7,756 nt of DNA from Anaerolineae bacterium. GTDB taxonomy: Bacteria > Chloroflexota > Anaerolineae > Aggregatilineales > Aggregatilineaceae. The stretch covers positions 1 through 7,756 of the forward strand of contig JAGPFT010000123.1 in the NCBI GenBank assembly GCA_018056405.1, given 5' to 3'. Shown here piece after piece: positions 5,078-7,756 of this stretch. Below the pieces are notes generated by a model, which did no database searches, was not told the DNA's origin, and saw only the letters and a list, made by a program, of their open reading frames with translations. Position numbers and translations under genes: made by a program. Positions within the stretch are counted from its first letter, which is position 1. Every line of letters begins with the position of its first letter.

Positions 5078-7006
5078 ATGACGATTCTGCTTCGCATCCT
5101 GCGCTACCTGCGACCCTACTGGCGCATTGCCGTCGCCGTCTACGCCAGCCTGATCGCCGTCACCCTGCTCACCCTGGCTAGCCCCTGGCTGATCGGCAGC
5201 GCCGTTGACACCGCGCTGGGCACGCAGGAAGGTACGTTCCTCTTCCCCGACGACTGGAGCCAACGCCGTATACTGACCGTCACCACCCTGCTGATCGTCG
5301 GGTTGGCGGTCGTGCGGGGGCTGGCGAGCTTCGGCCAGCGCTACGGCACGCAGTGGTTAGGCCGCAAGGTCGCCTACGACCTGCGCCTCGACCTGTTCAC
5401 CCACCTGCAACGACTGCCTTTCTCCTTCTACGACCGCGTCCGTATTGGCCAGCTCATGAGCCGCGCCATTGGCGATGTGGACGAGATTCGCTTCTTCGCC
5501 GGCGTCGTCATCGGCGACGCGATCAACCTGATCGTGCTGCTGGTGGGCATCTACGGGATCATGTTCAGCCGCGACGCCAGCCTGGCGGCCATTTTCCTGC
5601 TGCCCATGCCCGCCCTGTTCGTCGTTGCTTATCTGTTCGGCATCTGCATCGAGCCGCTTTTTGGCGACATTCGCAGCAAGCGTGGCGCTATGTACGCGCG
5701 CATCCAGGAGAATCTGACCCAAATCGTGGTCGTCAAGGCGTTCGCCCGCGAGCAGTTCGCACGGGAGCGCTTCGAGGAAGACAACATGGCCGTCCTGCGC
5801 TCCTGGATCAAGATGACCAACATCTCCACGCTGGCCCAGCCGGCGATCTGGTTCATTGTCGGCTTTCTGAGCTTCCTGCTGCTCTTTTTCGGCGGCAACC
5901 GCGTGCTGGACGGCGAGATGACCCTGGGCATGTTAGTCGAGTTCAACAGCTATGTCGCCCTGCTCGCCCTGCCCGCGCACCGCCTGTCCTTCATGATTGA
6001 CATCACCGCCCGCGCCATCGCCAACGGCAAGCGCATTTTCGCCATCATGGACACCACGCCGGAGATCAAGACGCGGATGGGCGCGGTGAACCCCGGCAAG
6101 TTGCGCGGGCATATTCGCTTCGACGATGTGTCTTTCGTCTACGGCGCGCGTGAAGACGAGCCGGAGGTCGAGGTGCTCGACAACATCTCGTTCGAGGCCC
6201 AGCCCGACACGGTGACGGCCATCGTCGGCACGACCGGCAGCGGCAAGACCACCCTCATTGACCTGATCCCGCGCTTCTATGACGTGTCCGGGGGCAGCAT
6301 CACCATTGACGGCTACGATGTCCGCGACCTGCCGCTCAAGCTGCTGCGCGCCCAGGTCGGCTTTGTAATGCAAAACACGTTCCTGTTCAACGCGACCATT
6401 CACGACAACATCGCCCTGGGCCGCCCGGAGGCTACCCGCGCCGAAGTTGAGCAGGCGGCGCGGGCCGCCCGCGCCCACGACTTCATCACCGAGTTCCCCG
6501 ACGGCTACGATACACTGGTCGGCGAGCGCGGTGTGACGCTCTCCGGCGGGCAGCGCCAGCGTATTGCCATCGCCCGCGCCCTGCTGGTAGACCCGCGCAT
6601 CCTCATCCTCGACGATGCCACGGCTAGCGTAGACAGCCGCACCGAGTACGAGATTCGCGCCGCCCTGCAAAACCTGATGAAAGGCCGCACGACGCTTATC
6701 GTCGCCCAGCGCCTCAGCACGGTCATGCACGCCGATCAGATCATCATGCTGGAACAGGGGCGCATCGTCGAGCGCGGCACGCACCACGAGTTGGTTCGCC
6801 TGGGCGGACGCTACGCCAAGCTGTGGCACTTGCAGTCCGACCAGGAAGTGCCTGTTGAGGACATTCGGGGCATCGGCCTGTCGGACGACGACACGCTGCC
6901 GCCCAAAGAGCCACCGCTCCCTGTAGAAGACCACTCGGCGGGCAGCCAGATTCGAGCCGAGTTCGCCGCCACAACCAAACGCGGTCCGCGCCGGGAGGAG
7001 ACCTGA
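5078..7006 (+). CDS. ABC exporter half-transporter with degenerate catalytic site (heterodimer subunit 1)
   Basis: This 642-residue membrane protein has an N-terminal six-helix exporter domain (helices near 17-35, 66-82, 142-162, 168-188, 255-271 and 282-300) and a nucleotide-binding domain from about 345. ATG 5078 is preferred because GGAGAAG (5064-5070) precedes it and the protein then opens like its family (LLRILRYLRPYWR); GTG 5036 adds 14 polar residues with no ribosome site. Walker A is GTTGSGKTT (384-392), Q-loop Gln432, signature LSGGQ (488-492), Walker B ILILDD (508-513). Two key residues are changed: the catalytic Glu is Asp513 and the H-loop His is Gln544 (IVAQRLST). This pairing marks the degenerate-site partner of heterodimeric exporters such as TM287/288 and LmrCD. 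A Pro- and acid-rich tail follows residue 588. It should export lipids, drugs or peptides with the next gene's product; substrate unknown. The stop overlaps the next start by one base. Confidence 0.94.
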   Translation: MTILLRILRYLRPYWRIAVAVYASLIAVTLLTLASPWLIGSAVDTALGTQEGTFLFPDDWSQRRILTVTTLLIVGLAVVRGLASFGQRYGTQWLGRKVAYDLRLDLFTHLQRLPFSFYDRVRIGQLMSRAIGDVDEIRFFAGVVIGDAINLIVLLVGIYGIMFSRDASLAAIFLLPMPALFVVAYLFGICIEPLFGDIRSKRGAMYARIQENLTQIVVVKAFAREQFARERFEEDNMAVLRSWIKMTNISTLAQPAIWFIVGFLSFLLLFFGGNRVLDGEMTLGMLVEFNSYVALLALPAHRLSFMIDITARAIANGKRIFAIMDTTPEIKTRMGAVNPGKLRGHIRFDDVSFVYGAREDEPEVEVLDNISFEAQPDTVTAIVGTTGSGKTTLIDLIPRFYDVSGGSITIDGYDVRDLPLKLLRAQVGFVMQNTFLFNATIHDNIALGRPEATRAEVEQAARAARAHDFITEFPDGYDTLVGERGVTLSGGQRQRIAIARALLVDPRILILDDATASVDSRTEYEIRAALQNLMKGRTTLIVAQRLSTVMHADQIIMLEQGRIVERGTHHELVRLGGRYAKLWHLQSDQEVPVEDIRGIGLSDDDTLPPKEPPLPVEDHSAGSQIRAEFAATTKRGPRREET

Positions 7007-7756
7007 TGGACAACGCCAGGCCCAAGCTGGAACGGCCCATGCTGGAAACGCTCACCCGGCTGATCAGCTTCGCACGCCCATACCGCCGCCGTGTGCTGCT
7101 CGTCCTGGGGCTGATGCTGGTCACCTCTGCCAGCGCGCTGGGTGCGCCCGCTCTGGTGCGCCAGGCGATCAATCGTGGGCTGGGGGAGCGCAACGAATCC
7201 GCGCTGATCGGCTTCAGTATCGCCTATCTGGTGGTGCTCATCATCCAGGCGGTCGGCCTGCGCGTCCAGACGTACAACATGGTCTGGATCGGCCAGCACG
7301 CCATCATGAACGTGCGCCAGGGTCTCTTCTATAAGTATCTCGACCTGAACCTGAGCTACTTCGACCACCACCGCGTCGGCGACCTGATGGCCCGCGTCAC
7401 CGAAGACAGCAACTCGCTGCAAAACTTCATCACCTGGGCCGTCGTCAACACCATCAGCAATTCCCTCACTCTGGTGGGAGTCATCGTGGTGCTGCTGGTG
7501 CTGGACTGGCAGCTTGCCCTGCTCACGTTCACCATTCTGCCGGCTATGATTGGGCTGACCTTGTGGTGGCGACGCAATGCCAACCGGCGCTACCGTGCCG
7601 TGCGCGAGGCGGTCGGCGTCGTCTCGGCCACGCTGCAAGAGAGCCTGGCCGGAATGCGCGTCGTCCAGGCGTTCGTCCGCGAGTACCGCGAGGAACAGCG
7701 CTTCCGCGAAGTCTCCACCACCGAACTCAGAGCCGCCCTCAGCGCCGACAAGCTGG
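7006..7756 (+). CDS. ABC exporter half-transporter, membrane domain (heterodimer subunit 2; 3' partial)
   Basis: The start ATG at 7006-7008 shares one base with the preceding TGA (7004-7006), and GGAGGAG (6994-7000) lies five bases before it, so translation is probably coupled. The 250 residues present cover only part of the exporter membrane domain. It opens with the amphipathic FARPYRRR element, followed by predicted helices near 28-50, 66-85, 143-164 and 167-188. YFDHHRVGDLMARVTED (118-134) matches the conserved intracellular loop that couples to the nucleotide-binding domain. QESLAGMRVVQAFVREYREEQRF (211-233) matches the second coupling loop. The ATPase domain is beyond the window. Since the upstream subunit has lost the usual catalytic residues, this subunit is predicted to carry the intact Walker B Glu and H-loop His. 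Substrate cannot be inferred. Confidence 0.93.
   Translation, partial: MDNARPKLERPMLETLTRLISFARPYRRRVLLVLGLMLVTSASALGAPALVRQAINRGLGERNESALIGFSIAYLVVLIIQAVGLRVQTYNMVWIGQHAIMNVRQGLFYKYLDLNLSYFDHHRVGDLMARVTEDSNSLQNFITWAVVNTISNSLTLVGVIVVLLVLDWQLALLTFTILPAMIGLTLWWRRNANRRYRAVREAVGVVSATLQESLAGMRVVQAFVREYREEQRFREVSTTELRAALSADKL

Noticed and set aside
5933..6934. 333-residue open frame on the minus strand
   Set aside because: It lies opposite the ABC ATPase domain, whose motifs are unambiguous on the plus strand; the composition is that of a high-GC shadow.
6811..7638. 275-residue open frame on the minus strand
   Set aside because: It is the complement of the end of ABC gene 1 and the start of ABC gene 2; His/Gln/Asp-rich with no domain.

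Overview
The window is GC-rich bacterial chromosome. It most resembles a member of the Chloroflexota (Anaerolineae-like). That placement is inferred from secreted proteins with Thr/Pro-rich linkers, a bacterial NBR1-type Ig-like domain, a LysM/L,D-transpeptidase envelope protein, an indolepyruvate-type oxidoreductase pair, and intergenic elements built of C-rich/G-rich hairpins. No rRNA, tRNA or taxonomic marker gene is present to settle it.

Layout. (1) 3-647 (+): the C-terminal part of a secreted or surface protein, with a Thr/Pro-rich linker followed by an NBR1-like Ig fold. (2) 856-1959 (+): a complete secreted L,D-transpeptidase with three LysM repeats and a YkuD catalytic domain. (3) About 1962-2115: a diverged copy of a hairpin-rich intergenic element, followed by a perfect 11-bp stem-loop at 2133-2160. 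(4) 4360-2190 (-): a tight two-gene operon, iorA-iorB, for a 2-oxoacid (indolepyruvate/arylpyruvate-type):ferredoxin oxidoreductase. Its alpha subunit stops where the C-terminal ferredoxin domain of classical IorA would begin. (5) 4430-4626: a MITE-like element with perfect 12-bp terminal inverted repeats and a 9-bp direct repeat on both sides, about 60 bp upstream of iorA. (6) 4636-5077: a long leader with an operator-like dyad, a possible promoter and a perfect 12-bp palindrome. (7) 5078-7006 and 7006-7756 (+): two overlapping genes for a heterodimeric ABC exporter, the second cut by the window edge.

How the parts relate. The first two genes belong to the cell envelope. The iorAB pair would oxidatively decarboxylate aryl-2-oxoacids from aromatic amino acid breakdown, with coenzyme A and a low-potential electron acceptor. 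The ABC pair is translationally coupled. Its first subunit carries the Asp and Gln replacements typical of the degenerate-site partner in heterodimeric exporters, so the two gene products probably assemble together.

The most unusual feature is the pair of related, oppositely oriented non-coding elements on either side of iorAB. One has intact insertion hallmarks; the other has decayed ends. I see no clearly new multi-gene system. The elements and the ferredoxin-less IorA are the best points to follow up.
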